64,000 nt of DNA from assembly GCA_022579005.1 (NCBI GenBank), contig MU401547.1, positions 1-64,000 of the forward strand, read 5' to 3'. The notes under the pieces were generated by a model. It was not told the origin of the DNA and did not search any database. It saw only the letters and a program-made list of their open reading frames with translations. Numbering within the stretch: position 1 is the stretch's first letter; the number at the start of each line of letters is the position of its first letter. A program made the position numbers and the translations under genes. Shown one piece after another: positions 42,178-54,252 of the stretch. Origin of the DNA: Poronia punctata. Taxonomy: Eukaryota; Ascomycota; Sordariomycetes; Xylariales; Xylariaceae.

Positions 42178-42981
42178 GGTGGAGACCTCTGGAGGGAATA
42201 GATGGGCTCCAAGGAACAAGGTAACTTGCGATTATGAAGAAAACTACAAAGTATGTCGCAAGGTGCAAAATATCGAGTAAGGCCTTTTTTATTCCCATAC
42301 TCTATGTGATTGATAGATCAGGATGAGTCACAATGTCTCGATGGAAAGGAGATACAATCTTGGACACAAAAGGTAGCTCAGCCTCCCTATACCGGACTGT
42401 TTGTACTCGGCGGCGGACTTGCTTGTGAATACCTACTTCAGCTGTCCCTCTCCCTGTAATATGAAGTGCCCCTTGTAGCGAGTGAATCCCAAAGATTGGC
42501 CGAAACCGCCATGGTCACTGTTGGCTTTTCCACAAAATGACTTTTCGGTGGTCTTGTTAATGTTCTTTCTATGTAAGCCCGGCACTTACAGTACTTTGTC
42601 ATCTTCAGGTCCCTCAATTGGCATTTATGGCGGGGTGGCGGGGTCCGGGGTAACTTCCAGTTAGGCTTGTATTACTGCCGGGGCGGGGCAGCAAATAGGT
42701 AATAGGGCTCAAGCTGTCAACCTCAGCTGGTTTCGATTCTCCCATGTGACTGCCTCTGACAGTGACAGGTCACTGTTGGTTCAGAATGTGCATATAACGA
42801 ACCCTCAAAACTGCATCTTGTCTTCATCTAACAGAAGAACCAACCTGACATGGGAGCTACCATACCATCCATTATTGTGAGTCATGTTATCTACCTCATA
42901 CACCAGGATCTGAGATTTGGTTATTGGAATGATTGAATCTCAGTATGCTTGTCGTACTGATTTAGTGAGAAAAATGACCAT
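42178..42981. other. Spacer upstream of GRS1
   Basis: No gene seen. A GGCGGGGTGGCGGGGT-like G-rich patch lies at about 42629-42645. Confidence 0.5.
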
Positions 42982-43845
42982 CTATACAATAAAACCACCA
43001 TCAAAATCATGCTCAGGATGAGGCTCAAACAGAAACGCCAAAATATTCTTCAACCCCCGCAAATCCCCCTTCTCCACAGTCCCTGCTTTCTCCCTCTCAA
43101 CCCATCCATCCGTATAACCCCCTTCGAAATTCGTAATCACTACCTACATCATCAATCTCATCAACTATCACATTAGCCACCTTGGCGTCTTCCCAGATTA
43201 CCCCCACCCGATGCAGCTCCCCAAGCGTATACTCAATCTGCGAAATTGGCCTTGTGTAGGTATCTTCCCATAGGCTTCAGTTTCTCTGCCCAATGGACTT
43301 TCTTCTCCGTAACTGCATCCGAAACATTCTTTGAAGAAACAGGTAACCATCTGCCCGGATCCGCCTAGATCGACGCGTACTTTAGGTACTATGCATCTTG
43401 TCGAGCACGTCTTCCGGGTTCTGGAAAATGACCTCTATTTCCGAAGCATCAATAAATCGTGTTCGTCGTAGATATCTTCAAACTCCCCGGGTCCGAATGG
43501 CTCTATGGCTCGTAGGTACTTAAGATATAAATCGGTGGGTTTGGGTGAGTTCTGGAAGAAGGTTGGTGATAATTTGATATCGAAGCATCTGCCATGGAAT
43601 CTGATGGAAATTGTCGCGTCATCGTCCTTTTCACCACCTGTTAAGACGGTTAAGACTTTAGCAGGTAGTGAAGGGTCGTATTTTCTATCTAGATAGCTCC
43701 TTGCCTGTGCGCAACTTGTAGGAGAAGAGAACCTGGACGTCTCTTTCCGCGAGCGGCGGGTCAGATTAAGGGTCAGAAGCAATAGGAGCCCGGGGGTTGG
43801 TAGGCTGTTACATGCATGGTTTATACGTGCGAAAGTAGTCCGCAT
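42982..43845 (-). pseudogene. Decayed fungal protein-kinase-like gene
   Basis: The upstream half is an open frame ending YLRAIEPFGPGEFEDIYDEHD. After a stop, the sequence continues in shifted frames with VRVDLGGSGQMVTCFFKECF, then IEYTLGELHRVGVIWEDAKV (a kinase catalytic-loop equivalent with D-x-K-x-x-N, continuing ANVIVDE), then NFEGGYTDGWVERE, which stands at the DFG position. At least three frameshifts or stops separate these pieces, and much of the N-lobe-to-catalytic-loop section is missing. The order of the pieces matches the large family of fungal kinase-like proteins seen in accessory regions. It is clearly non-functional as printed. Confidence 0.7.
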
Positions 43846-44138
43846 AAGCACTTAACCTACGCGTATCGTAGAGCGATAATTCAGGGGTCCGTTGCTCACT
43901 ATGTTAGTATTTCGGTTGGTAACGACTATCTTGGTGTTGAAGGTTATTTGATCTAACTACCGGTGATAGTTATGCAAAACAGCAAGATTCGGAACCCGAT
44001 CATTGTTCGCCGACTGTCTCAATATCTGTTTTTGTTATAACTTATACCAAAGGGCCCTTGTTCTACAGCACTCGTAGCTGAAAAGAGCTGTCCGCAGTCG
44101 CCTGTCTTCATATCAAAAGACGTCTGGCATACATAATC

Positions 44139-45158
44139 TCAGGGAAGTTTCTGGCCCTTTCTCGTAGCCTGCCCAACTTCGGACTGCGTCGTATCTTCCG
44201 CATACCTCTTATAAGCCTTGATATACAACTCATCTGCGCTCCATGTATCCTTCACACTCTTCCTGCTTGTGATAGCATCAAACCAAGCCCGCCACCTCTG
44301 CCATACCTCCTCGTCATCACCCGCTTCGCCCTTTGCTGGTAATCCCACGCCGCCCGGCTTATAGTGGTCGATGAGAAATAGCCGTTTAGCCCATGGTGCT
44401 AGCATCACATCGACCAGACTAAACCTCTCGCCCAGAAACCACGGTCCACTATCGTCCATCTCCTTCACAAATGTCTTGATCTGGGCCAAGAACCCAGCCC
44501 GCGCCTCCTCTATGCTGTAGTCCTTGTCAGGCGTATGCTGGAGAAGTCTATAGAAGCCCGGGATGATCTTATTCGATATATGATCAATCCAAAGCCTACA
44601 TCTGGCACGCTCATACGTATCTCGCGGCCCCGGTCCACGTGGCAGTAGTGGTTGTCCGTTGGCCGCCTCATCACCATATGCCTCGTCCAGATACTCGCAA
44701 ATGATGGTACTTTCGTACAAGGGTTTCTGGTCCCTGCTTTTCTTGGTGTTACTCTCACTTTGAATCTCCGACGGGTCCATATCGGGCGGCACCGCAAGCG
44801 TCGGCACCAGACCGCGCGGATTCAGCGCTAGAAACTCTGGTGCTTTTTGGTATGGGTTGACCTCGACGTATTGGTGCGGGATGTTCTTCTCGTGCAACAC
44901 GATCCAACTGCGTTGCACAAAGGGGCAGAACCAGCCGCCGTAGAGTTTCAGTGGATGTTCTGCCGAGTGGGACGCTGCCAAGTCGGCTGCTGCGCCCGTG
45001 GGCTTTGCGGGTAGGGAAGTATCTACTGATGCCATTTTCCTGCTGCTTGTTATGGGAACTCTTTGGATAAAATGACCGGGCCTCGTATTCTGAAGCGCTC
45101 CGGTGGTTCTTGCTGATGAGCGTAAGTGAAGGTATGATGAGTGTTTGAGGACGCTCAT
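44139..45158 (-). CDS. Omega-type glutathione S-transferase
   Basis: 339 residues, intronless. The thioredoxin-like domain has LYGGWFCPFVQRSWIVLHEK (residues 73-92) with a catalytic Cys rather than Ser/Tyr, as in omega GSTs (glutathione-dependent thiol transferase or dehydroascorbate-type reactions). The cis-Pro region is NPRGLVPTL. The all-helical C-terminal domain contains WFLGERFSLVDVMLAPW. The first 41 residues are rich in Arg/Ser/His with no acidic residues before a second Met (M42, MASVDTSLP). This looks like a mitochondrial presequence, so dual targeting from two starts is possible. The central insert SESNTKKSRDQK is hydrophilic and may be a surface loop. Confidence 0.88.
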   Translation of the reverse strand: MSVLKHSSYLHLRSSARTTGALQNTRPGHFIQRVPITSSRKMASVDTSLPAKPTGAAADLAASHSAEHPLKLYGGWFCPFVQRSWIVLHEKNIPHQYVEVNPYQKAPEFLALNPRGLVPTLAVPPDMDPSEIQSESNTKKSRDQKPLYESTIICEYLDEAYGDEAANGQPLLPRGPGPRDTYERARCRLWIDHISNKIIPGFYRLLQHTPDKDYSIEEARAGFLAQIKTFVKEMDDSGPWFLGERFSLVDVMLAPWAKRLFLIDHYKPGGVGLPAKGEAGDDEEVWQRWRAWFDAITSRKSVKDTWSADELYIKAYKRYAEDTTQSEVGQATRKGQKLP

Positions 45159-46580
45159 GGTGTCATGAAGGGTGGCATGACATCATGGGTGTCAGTTTGG
45201 AGCAAGTGCCCGCAGCAGGTGAGCTAGGTATTGGAGGAAGGAGGGGTGGTTGTAAATGGAGGCGCGGTAGGCTGTAATTACAAAGTGTGGGGATTTGAGA
45301 GCTGGAGGGGGGGAGGCGAGTGGCTGTGAGGGTTCTAGGTCACGCGTTTACGGACTGGAGTAACTTGGGCGAACGTGTTCAGCTGCACCTCTACTCGTAT
45401 ACGGTACCGCACACATCTACCCTCCCCAAACCCGAATCTGGAGACCGAGATGCATCTAATATCATGGGGTACTCAACTTAGGCCATTCATATGTCGGGAA
45501 TAATGTTTTTACGGCGGAGCAGATAATCTACATATATCGGCAAGCTGACAACAGCTGAGCTGAGAGGCAACAATCCGCGGTGCAAGGAAAGCAACCGAGA
45601 TGCATGCATGCGCATATTCCCGCACAATAGCTGGAGTCGACTCCTGATCCGCGTTGATCGCAACTGCTCGATGGAAGATATCTCTGTTCATCTGTCGGCT
45701 TCCCTTCGCCCCAGGGGGTATTTTGTAATCCATCCCTCAACGCCTGTGTCGATTCCGAACACTTGAGCCGTAGGTAGGTCTACGAAATACGACGTATGAT
45801 AATTCTTGACCGGTCGCGTTTTCGTTTTCGCCAAACAGATGAACTCAGCGTATCTGCGAATCGCCATCGAAAGAGAAAACTATTAACTTATGATATGTAA
45901 ATAATATTACGCCGCGTCAGGTCAAAGAAGTGATTTACGACGGCTGGATGCCGATCGATATTACCCCAAGGACTTTGTCTGGCCTGTAGGCTGTAAAATC
46001 ACCCGTCTTTAGCGTCCGCCTTCCGCCGGCTATAGCGTGCCGTGCTGACCCCCTTTACCTGTCACAGGTCACTTGTCAGGGCAACGCCACGCTTAGGTTG
46101 CCCTGGCTTAACCCAATCTGATCAGGCTGGCCCGCTCATTTTGCTACGTTAGGATATACCGACATACTCGTACTGCCAGTCCAGCATACGAAGGAGACCA
46201 CGCAGGATGACTACTCGTATGGTCGCCTGGGATCTTGCATCCCTGGTTCCTCGCCTTGAAACTGGGGAACTGTCATTCAGACAAGTTAGCCCGCCGTCAA
46301 GTCAGCTGGCACTGAAAAGGTCATGTTCAGCCTTATGTTGGAGAATATGCATGCACGGCGTGTATGACTAGTCTGGAAAGCGGTCCGGGCCTTCAACGGT
46401 ATGTAAATATTCTGTGGTATTCCTCACATTGCGTGTTGACACGCTTTTGTCGTCTTGTTGTCTCAACATCAAGTCATGTAAAATGCTCGTATACACAACC
46501 CTGCAGATGAGATATACATGCACTCGTATCGTCTTACCTTCCGGTTCTAGGAGTCAGTGAAGAGAATATATACGGTGGAG
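45159..46580. other. Divergent promoter region
   Basis: 1.4 kb between divergent genes. Small frames at 45509-45740 on the minus strand have no recognisable content. No gene seen. Confidence 0.5.
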
Positions 46581-49500
46581 ATGGCGACCCAAACGGCTAG
46601 AGAGGGTCAGGGGTCGTGGGATCCAGAGCCGCGACGCAGTGACGCGACGACATACACGGACCCGGACTGGGACAGGTCGGTCCGTAGTAGCGGCTCACAT
46701 TGGGGCTCGGAGCCGGGATTTGAACATGTCGATGGGGATATAGATGGCCGCGGCTATAATGAGACGTCGGTTGATATCATCGCCGTGCCCTGTATAGGTG
46801 CTTCCCCCACCGACACTTGGGCGCGCGATCCGTTGGACGACGATTTTTTCCAACTTCCGCCCTCAAATGACCTGGTGGACAAGTACTCTGTCAAAAAACT
46901 GCCGGGCAGTAGCGTGCTAACGCCCGCCATCAATCGGCCCCTGCCAAAGGCCAGCCATACCTGGATACGCCAGGGCATACGAAGAGAGGTCAACAATGCC
47001 CGCGTCTTGCTCTATCGACACCGCGAGTTACACGATGGCATGACTATCGAGCAGGCCGCCGACGATCTCATCGAGCAGCTGATGAGGATGCGCTCGGGTT
47101 TAACTAAATCACGCCCACTTGTCTTCATATGCCATAGCATCGGAGGATTGGTAGTCAAGTCAGCCCTCGTCAAGGCAAGGAAGAGGGAGGATCTGATGTC
47201 ACTGGTGTTTGACTGTCACGGCATCACGTTTTTCGGTAAGTTTTGCTTTACATCGTATGTAAGTTCCCGTATGCGTTTGCTCTTCTGACTTTAGGCAGCC
47301 ACGCCTCATCGCGGTTCCAGTTACCTTTCGATGCCCGGTCTCAGGGCTAGCATTCAACAATTGTTATTCTTGGAAAGACCGCTTCCGAGGTCGATAACAG
47401 ATGATCTGCGATTAGGGTGCAGGACACTTCTCAAACTTCACGACAAGTTCATGGATATAGCAAGTGAACTTCGCATCTGGACCTTTTATGAGACTGTCGA
47501 CTCGCAGCTTTCTGGGCTTGCAAATTCCGAATTCGACGAGGTTCATTTTAGTGCTCCTATCACTTCTATCAAATCGGGTCTCATAGGGACGAGAAAGGAG
47601 GTCGCGTTGTCTCTTGAGAGTGACCATGCCCACTGCGCTTCATTCGGGCCACAAAACCTGCAGATCATGCACTCGTATCTCATCGACCTAGGGGATACTG
47701 TCCGCAAGGCGGCACGCCTAAGCTCACAGTTTACCCACACGCCACTGAAACTATCCAGCAAGGTCAAAGTCGAGCTCATAGGCTTCTACGATGACGAAGA
47801 TGCCGAGGCCGAGCACAACACTAGACTCTACGTCTCCAAGCACTTTCTTAACCAGTTTCTAGAGAAGGGCCCGGAAGACTGCTTGCGAGAACGACTAAAT
47901 TCCATGGCGCCTAAGACGCGCAGGACAGCACCCTCCCGTCCCAGACGGATGACATCTACCGTAGCGGCGACCTCTGGTGCGTTGGGGCTCTGGAATACTG
48001 CGCAACAACTAGGCCAAAGAATCCTCAACTCGTCACATTCGCAAGATACACCTCAAGACCCAGATGTGCCCTCCCAGACATCGCCCGAGATTGTGGTGAC
48101 AAGTCACACGCCTAGACGTCCGTCTATCGCAGGCACATCCTCCGAACCCCTGCCAGCCGTAAATATCCCTCCTACACGAAGCAGAGGCCTGACCGTGCCG
48201 GCCTTGACGAGTCCGCAATTCAACCAGCCCTCTACTCGGAGGAGCAGTGATAGTGTCCGGACTGACACGGCCAGCGCCGAGGATATCGCCCCGGATAGCA
48301 TCTCTCCCATGATCGTAGAGAGCGACGAGAGCGATCAGGCGGCCGAAGGGCGAACGCATGTCGCGGAAAATCGGCGGGATAATTTCACACAAAGAGGTCG
48401 TAGGCATCGCGGCAGTCATACTTCGCCGCTGCAGGACTTCACAGCCGGCTTTTCGAGACCCAACCCGCTGAAGAGGAAGTTCATGTGGGTCCATCTGCCG
48501 TACAACAATCCTCAGTGGGTGAAGGCAAGTACAACATTTAATCTGATAACTCACTGACATAATATTTGTCTGCCACGCTAACATGGGAACAGAGCATCTT
48601 TGACAAGATATCCGAGTCTCAGAATAAGAGCTACGCTAAGCTATTGAACAACGATAACTGGACCAGCAAACATGTTCAGGGGAGACATGCAAACTGGCAT
48701 GTGTCGTATGTGAAGCCGGGTTGTGCTTTCGTACCTGCGGAAGCAAGTACCCCTCGCCCTAGCTCTCCCATTGGAAGTGGAAGAAGCGTCAGTCCCAGCA
48801 CGTCTCCCGACCATTTCTACCTCTACCTCCCATACTTGCATTACGACACATATCTCAACATCGTCCGGCGTCGTAACATCATTCGACGTCGAATGAAGCA
48901 TGGCAGAACGAGACCAGTACCACAGGATATCGCAGAACTCGAGTCGCTCGAGTGTCGGGTCATATGGGAGTTCATAGGACACGATCCCCCGCTTAATGCT
49001 CGGAGGACATTAGATCAATACGGGTATCCGGCCCTCCAGGATACTCGCGCTCGAGATGACGATCAGATGCTATACAAACTCACGAAACAGAGATACGTGG
49101 ATCCATTGAATCGCAAACCAGACATGTATCATTGCAGCGAGGATCCCGTGACTTCAGCCTCGCCGGCTAGTCGACTGCCTTCTGCCGCGGACAAGTTGAC
49201 GAAGATGGACGGGCGCGATCCCGATGCCACCGAGGGAGAACTAGAAGAGGATATCATCAACGGGAACGTGTTAATGGTAGATCAGCTGTGGTTGTGGGCA
49301 GTTGATAAAAGTAAGTGCTTCCAAGTGAGAGAAGATTAAGGGTAGGGGATGCTGATAAGGTTGTTTAGCGACATTGATCACCTTCTTCCCCAAACGAGAG
49401 TCACAACCGATAGAAGGGCCCATGTTTCAACAGGCGGACCTTCGCAACAGCATCTATAACGAACTCAATGGTGACCTGACGGGACGATGCGACAATGCCC

Positions 49501-50806
49501 TAGATCTGGCCGCCTTTGTGACGCTCCATGCAGTAACGGTACTTCTCGACCGTGCTTCTCACCCAGATTTGGAGATCTTCCGCATCTTTGAGGAAGCACT
49601 CGGTATTCTAGTAAGCCCACCCTCACAAATCATGGGCAAAACAACAAGTTCGGCCTAGCTAACCTCGACAATCAGACTGAGAAAATGACGTCGGCGCTAA
49701 AAGAATTTCGAATGCAATCCTATAACAAAATCCACGAGGAATCTGAATACGAAGATGCAGACAACAGTGCAGAGGCTATAAGGAAGCGCCACAAACGTGA
49801 GCTCGAACGGGCGGAGAGGCAGAACCGTGAAAACACCTCGGCCGTACTAGAACTTCGCGATATGGAGGATGAGCTGCATACTCTGAACAATCTGTTCGCG
49901 GAGCAACAGGAAGCGATCAAGACGATGAAGGAGAGCTTTGAAAAGCCTGGCTTGAAGTCTTTTACTGACTGTGGACGTGAGTATCTGAAAGAAGCTCTTC
50001 GAAGTCTAGAGGAGTATGAGAAGCAGGCGCATGATATGTTGGCGCGCGTTGATGCTACGAGGAAAGATGTTCGTATCTCCCTTTTTGTTCTGTCAATCGT
50101 ATACTTGTCGCTCGTTAGGACAAGGCTAATCAAAAGCGCAGTACGAAAAACTTCAAGAGATGATCCAACGCCAAGCCCAAGTCGACGAAGTCCGTTGGTC
50201 ACGCCTGCAGACAGAACTCGCAAGTTCCCAAAACCTCTCGGTCATGATCTTTACCACCTTTACCGTCATCTTCCTACCCCTGAGTTTCTTTACCAGTCTC
50301 TTCGGCATGAACACTTATGAGTGGGGGGATCCGGACGACTTTGTCAGTCTAGAACTGATCGGCATCATATCTCGTAAGTTCTTTTCACCCTCCTTTTCTT
50401 GCATATTTCTGACAAGAAAAAAATAGTCCCGGCATCGGCATTCTTGATAGGCTTGACCCTCATAGCCGCCTTTAGTGGACGCGCACAACTAATTATGAAA
50501 TGGACATACCGTCTGATGCGTTCCGCAGTCGACAAGACCAAACAATCGGCTTCAAAACTCAAAAACACGGCAAGCTCGAAGAGAAGAAGGGAAGAGAAGA
50601 GGAGGAGGAAACATGCCAGAGAAATACGGGAGAAACGGGAACTTCGAAGAAGGGAACAGGCGTATGATTTCTGGGGGACCGTTCGCGGTAAATGGGAGAA
50701 TGAATATGAGATTCCAGAGACGAATCTGAAGAAGCCGATGCAGATGCAGGGCAATATTGAAGGGAGGGGAACATGGAGTCGGCTCATTGGCGATGATGAT
50801 TATTGA
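46581..50806 (+). CDS. Alpha/beta-hydrolase (lipase-like) - CorA-type transporter fusion
   Basis: Seven exons: 46581-47235, 47299-48524, 48593-49310, 49369-49610, 49676-50068, 50142-50373 and 50427-50806; 1281 residues. All junctions keep frame. The N-terminal part has the DUF676/SERAC1-like hydrolase nucleophile elbow CHSIGGLVVKSAL, and splicing exon 1 to 2 gives FFATPHRGSSYLS, typical of these hydrolases. A disordered Ser/Arg/Pro region (about 415-590) leads to a CorA-like domain: a long coiled coil, then FTVIFLPLSFFTSLFGMNTY with the GMN selectivity motif, a second membrane helix (LIGLTLIAAF) and a basic tail. Intron 2 (48525-48592) is GC-AG (GCAAGT). The likely location is a membrane, with the hydrolase facing the cytosol. 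Ion transport and hydrolase substrate are unproven. The ATG at 46581 is used; the frame upstream has only GTG. Confidence 0.85.
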
Positions 50807-52720
50807 CGATACCAGAGTTAATGGTTGGGAGGAGGGAGAGGGGGACATTTACTAGTAGCGAATCTACCTACCTTCTACGAAACGGCGTCCCATGGGTTCA
50901 CTTCCGTGGCATGCTCGAAGCACGTACGATGATGCGGTCATGTTCCGAGCAGATACCTCACATATAAACATACCGGGTCTTCCCAGTTGAAAATCGCCCC
51001 CTTCGCCTGATAAAAATAGTCCGATCCCAGGGACAGAGAAGTTAGACAATCTCGGTATATCTTGCCTTAACCTTTAACAGACACCGAGCAAAGCAGCCAA
51101 GATAATGTTACGTGCGTATACTATTTAGCAGAAAACGTGATCGACAGTGCTGTTAGGTAGTATAATGTCTAGCCAACTCCGTACAAAGGATTCCGAGAAA
51201 AAGATGTTGATTGGATTGATCAACGACCTTGATGAGTAAGGATGTGGGGCCGTATTACAACGTGGAAAAGAAAAATATTGGAGACCGTGACCGGGTCCGG
51301 GGATGTGGGGTTCGTGTTGGTGGGTACTGAAAATAGATCGGCTTTATTACTTAGTAGGGGGGGCTTGATAGAAACGTGGGGTTAGGTTAGGTTAGGTAAT
51401 AGGGAGTATACGTACATACAAATACGAGCAGAGTAACGCAATATAGGACAGAAGCAGGCACGCAAGCGTAGAGAAGCGAGGTCCGGGATGAGTAAGGAGG
51501 ATGACGAAGTGACGTACCTACGTGGTTATAAGAGGTGTTTATAGGCAAGTTGGCGTACCTATTCCTAGAGTATGACATGTACGATATTCCCGTCCCTGTA
51601 TCCTGTTCCTGTTCCTGTTCCTGTTCCCGGCCCTGTCTGTTCAAGTTAAGACGTGGGTGTGTGTGTACGTGTTTCCGGAGCTTTAAAAACCCCTTACTAG
51701 GTAGGCCAAGGATGCCGATCATGTTAACCTACTTTAGTCATTATGTGCATGTGTTTTTCTTCTTGGCGATTTAGTTGGAAGACTATTTTTAAGCATAAAT
51801 CACGTTATTACCTACCTATATCCCTATCTGCGCGTCATTACTTTCTTGGGGTGTGGTTACTTACGCAGAGGGAAAAGATGGTTGCTGATCATGTGTACAA
51901 GTAGTTGGAAGTGTGATAGAAATGTGCTGGTAGTCAGGCAGTAGGTAGGCAGTGGAAAGAAGGACGTACGGTACACGTAGGAGGTGTGTATGTAGGTAGG
52001 TAATAGAATTGTGATACTTTATATTTTACAGGCATATACTATAGTTACGTACGTGAATAGTAGATACACGTGTTGATAGATAAGTTTTTGGATGGACAGC
52101 ACTTCAAATTTGCTATGGAAATATACAATATCCAAACTTTACGACCTAGGTAGCTAGAATTTACAAGTGTCATATAGTATACCTTCTCTAGCAACCTGGC
52201 GTTCTATCAACTGATTCAGGGGTGCATTCAGCCGTACCTGTCGACCTTTCTTTCATCCTTGTTACCTGAAAGTGCCCGACATATAACACGCTCCTATGAT
52301 CAGCCGCATCTTTTACTATAACAAGAACAAGCTAGGATTTCCCCAAGGCTACATCTTTCTTGTTCAAATCCTTCCTTGAATATCTTGTCCTGAAACAGTC
52401 ACGTCGATATATCTCAGCTCGGCCTCATTTCAAGGTTACACGTATAATCGTCATGTGTTAGAATGAAAACTTCAGGACGAGGGAATTGGAAGGCTATGCT
52501 GTATGAAGAAGGAGGCAAGAAACAGAACCTATAGACTTTCTATGATATCGTCGATCTTGATCGGTGTTGTTCAGCTGATACAATAACATACATCTAATAC
52601 ACGTATGTAGAAGTTTAAATATTTAAAGATTGACAATATCCCCTTTTTTTGATCATCAACAACAACGACAATCACTACCTTCTTACCTACCTCTTCCATC
52701 GAATCCCATCCCTAGAAACC
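50807..52720. other. Spacer with TGTTCC repeat
   Basis: 1.9 kb. TGTTCC repeats at about 51598-51627; AT-rich and GGTA-rich elsewhere. No gene seen. The final ~80 bases (C/A-rich) are the leader of the next gene. Confidence 0.5.
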
Positions 52721-53454
52721 ATGAAGTCCTCTACCCTAGCAGCGGGCATCACTTCCCTCTGCGCCGGCGTAGCTTACGCCTCGCCTATCGTCGAAGAGCG
52801 TCAAGTCAACCCATGCAGTCAATGGACGCCCGCCACCGAACTATCAGGCGATGGTTCGCCTCGCGATCGGTTCTTACATAAGCAGCTCAGCGTAAGTTTT
52901 CCCCTTTCCCCCTCCCTTTTTTTTCCATCTCCTCATTTTTCGTCTCTTTCTAACATGTATGGGGATGATATAGCAAACAATAACCTGCGACCAAGAAAAC
53001 GGCTGCAGCGTAGGCCGACAAGAAAGCGAATCCTTCACCATCGGCTTCTCCATCACGAGCGGAAGTGACATAACGGAATGGATCTCGGGAGGATTCAGCG
53101 TTAGTGAGAGCTGGACTACGGGGAATTCGTACACGTGTAATGGCGGAGCCGGGGATACCGTTTGTATTTGGCAGAGTGTTGCTCATACTGCCGTAAGTTT
53201 TCCTTATTTTTCTCCTTTCAAGTTTCATCCCCCCTTTTTGGCTTTTTTCGTAAAGGAAACAAGAAAGGGATGCTAATCAAAGATATTACATATAGTACAA
53301 GGTCCGCAACGGCAGCTATAACTCGTGCACCGGGTTTGAGCCTAGTGGTGACGAGATTGAGATCTCTTCGCCTAATGAGGATAATAGGGGTGGTGGTTTC
53401 TATTGCGTTGTTGGCACTTGCAGGAGCCAGGGGGATGAGTATTGGGATGATTAA
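52721..53454 (+). CDS. Small secreted cysteine-containing protein
   Basis: Three exons, 52721-52891, 52974-53192 and 53296-53454; 182 residues. Donors are GTAAGT and acceptors ATAG, and both junctions keep frame. The signal peptide (about residues 1-21: MKSS, then a hydrophobic stretch ending AYAS) is followed by a short propeptide-like PIVEERQ. The mature part has eight cysteines and many Ser/Thr/Gly residues, with ESFTIGFSITSGSDITEWIS and SESWTTGNSYTCNGGAGDTV, a beta-rich pattern shared by a widespread but uncharacterised fungal secreted family. Size, secretion and cysteines fit an effector candidate or a surface/antagonism protein, but neither is shown. The first ATG is chosen for the signal peptide. 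Confidence 0.8.
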
Positions 53455-54252
53455 CTAAGAGACGGCATTGTCTCCTGTTCAGTCCAGTCTTGGGAACTTT
53501 ATGGGATGAAGGGAGAGATAAGGGGGTTAGGGTAGGGGGTTGAGGTTTACTGACTGAAGAAACTCGTGTGTATTGTTGCTGTAAAAACTTCCATTCTACT
53601 CAGATAGTACTCAAAGATATCTTCTGAATTTGGTTTATGAGATTGAAGATGGCTTTACATACTTTGCTCGAAGAGAAAGTTAGATATGACTTTCTACTGT
53701 AAATATTTTCATTCGGGTTGCTAGTATTTTGTAGCTATCATGTATATGACGCTGCTGCGACCTACTGGCAGCAGTAATACCAAATGAATGTAGAGAAAAA
53801 TAAATGAAAAGGGGTATCGGTCGTGCTGTCGTGTAACATTCTACACTCAAAAGAATGAGCCCGATCAGCCCGATAACCTTACACAAACGACTTAAAGGCT
53901 TCCAAATTGGTGGGCAGCTATTTTCCTGGTTCTGTTTTACTGATGTCAACTTTAGGGTAGGATGTGCCGGAGAGGGTGACGACTCGTTGGTAGTCCCAGC
54001 ATCAGTGTGTCTTGCCTTGCAATTCCATATGTGTGATGGCGACAAAGCATCAGCTTTAAGTTGTATAAGGCAGTCCTTATATCATATACAGCAAAGTATG
54101 TATCACAATTAAAAGAGGAGCTCGTTGTGTGCGCTTTATATGTATATTATATTATATTATATCCAGTCCATCTATCATTCTATATATAGGTAGTCGAGGG
54201 TATCATCTCCTAGCGGAAAACTAGACTTATATCCACTGTAATATTGACCTTG
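53455..54252. other. Convergent spacer
   Basis: About 800 bp between convergent genes, with a (TATAT)n run at about 54141-54162. Nothing else supported. Confidence 0.5.

Noticed and set aside
46557..46580. Eight-residue N-terminal extension of the hydrolase-CorA protein
   Set aside because: The frame there begins with GTG; the first ATG is at 46581.
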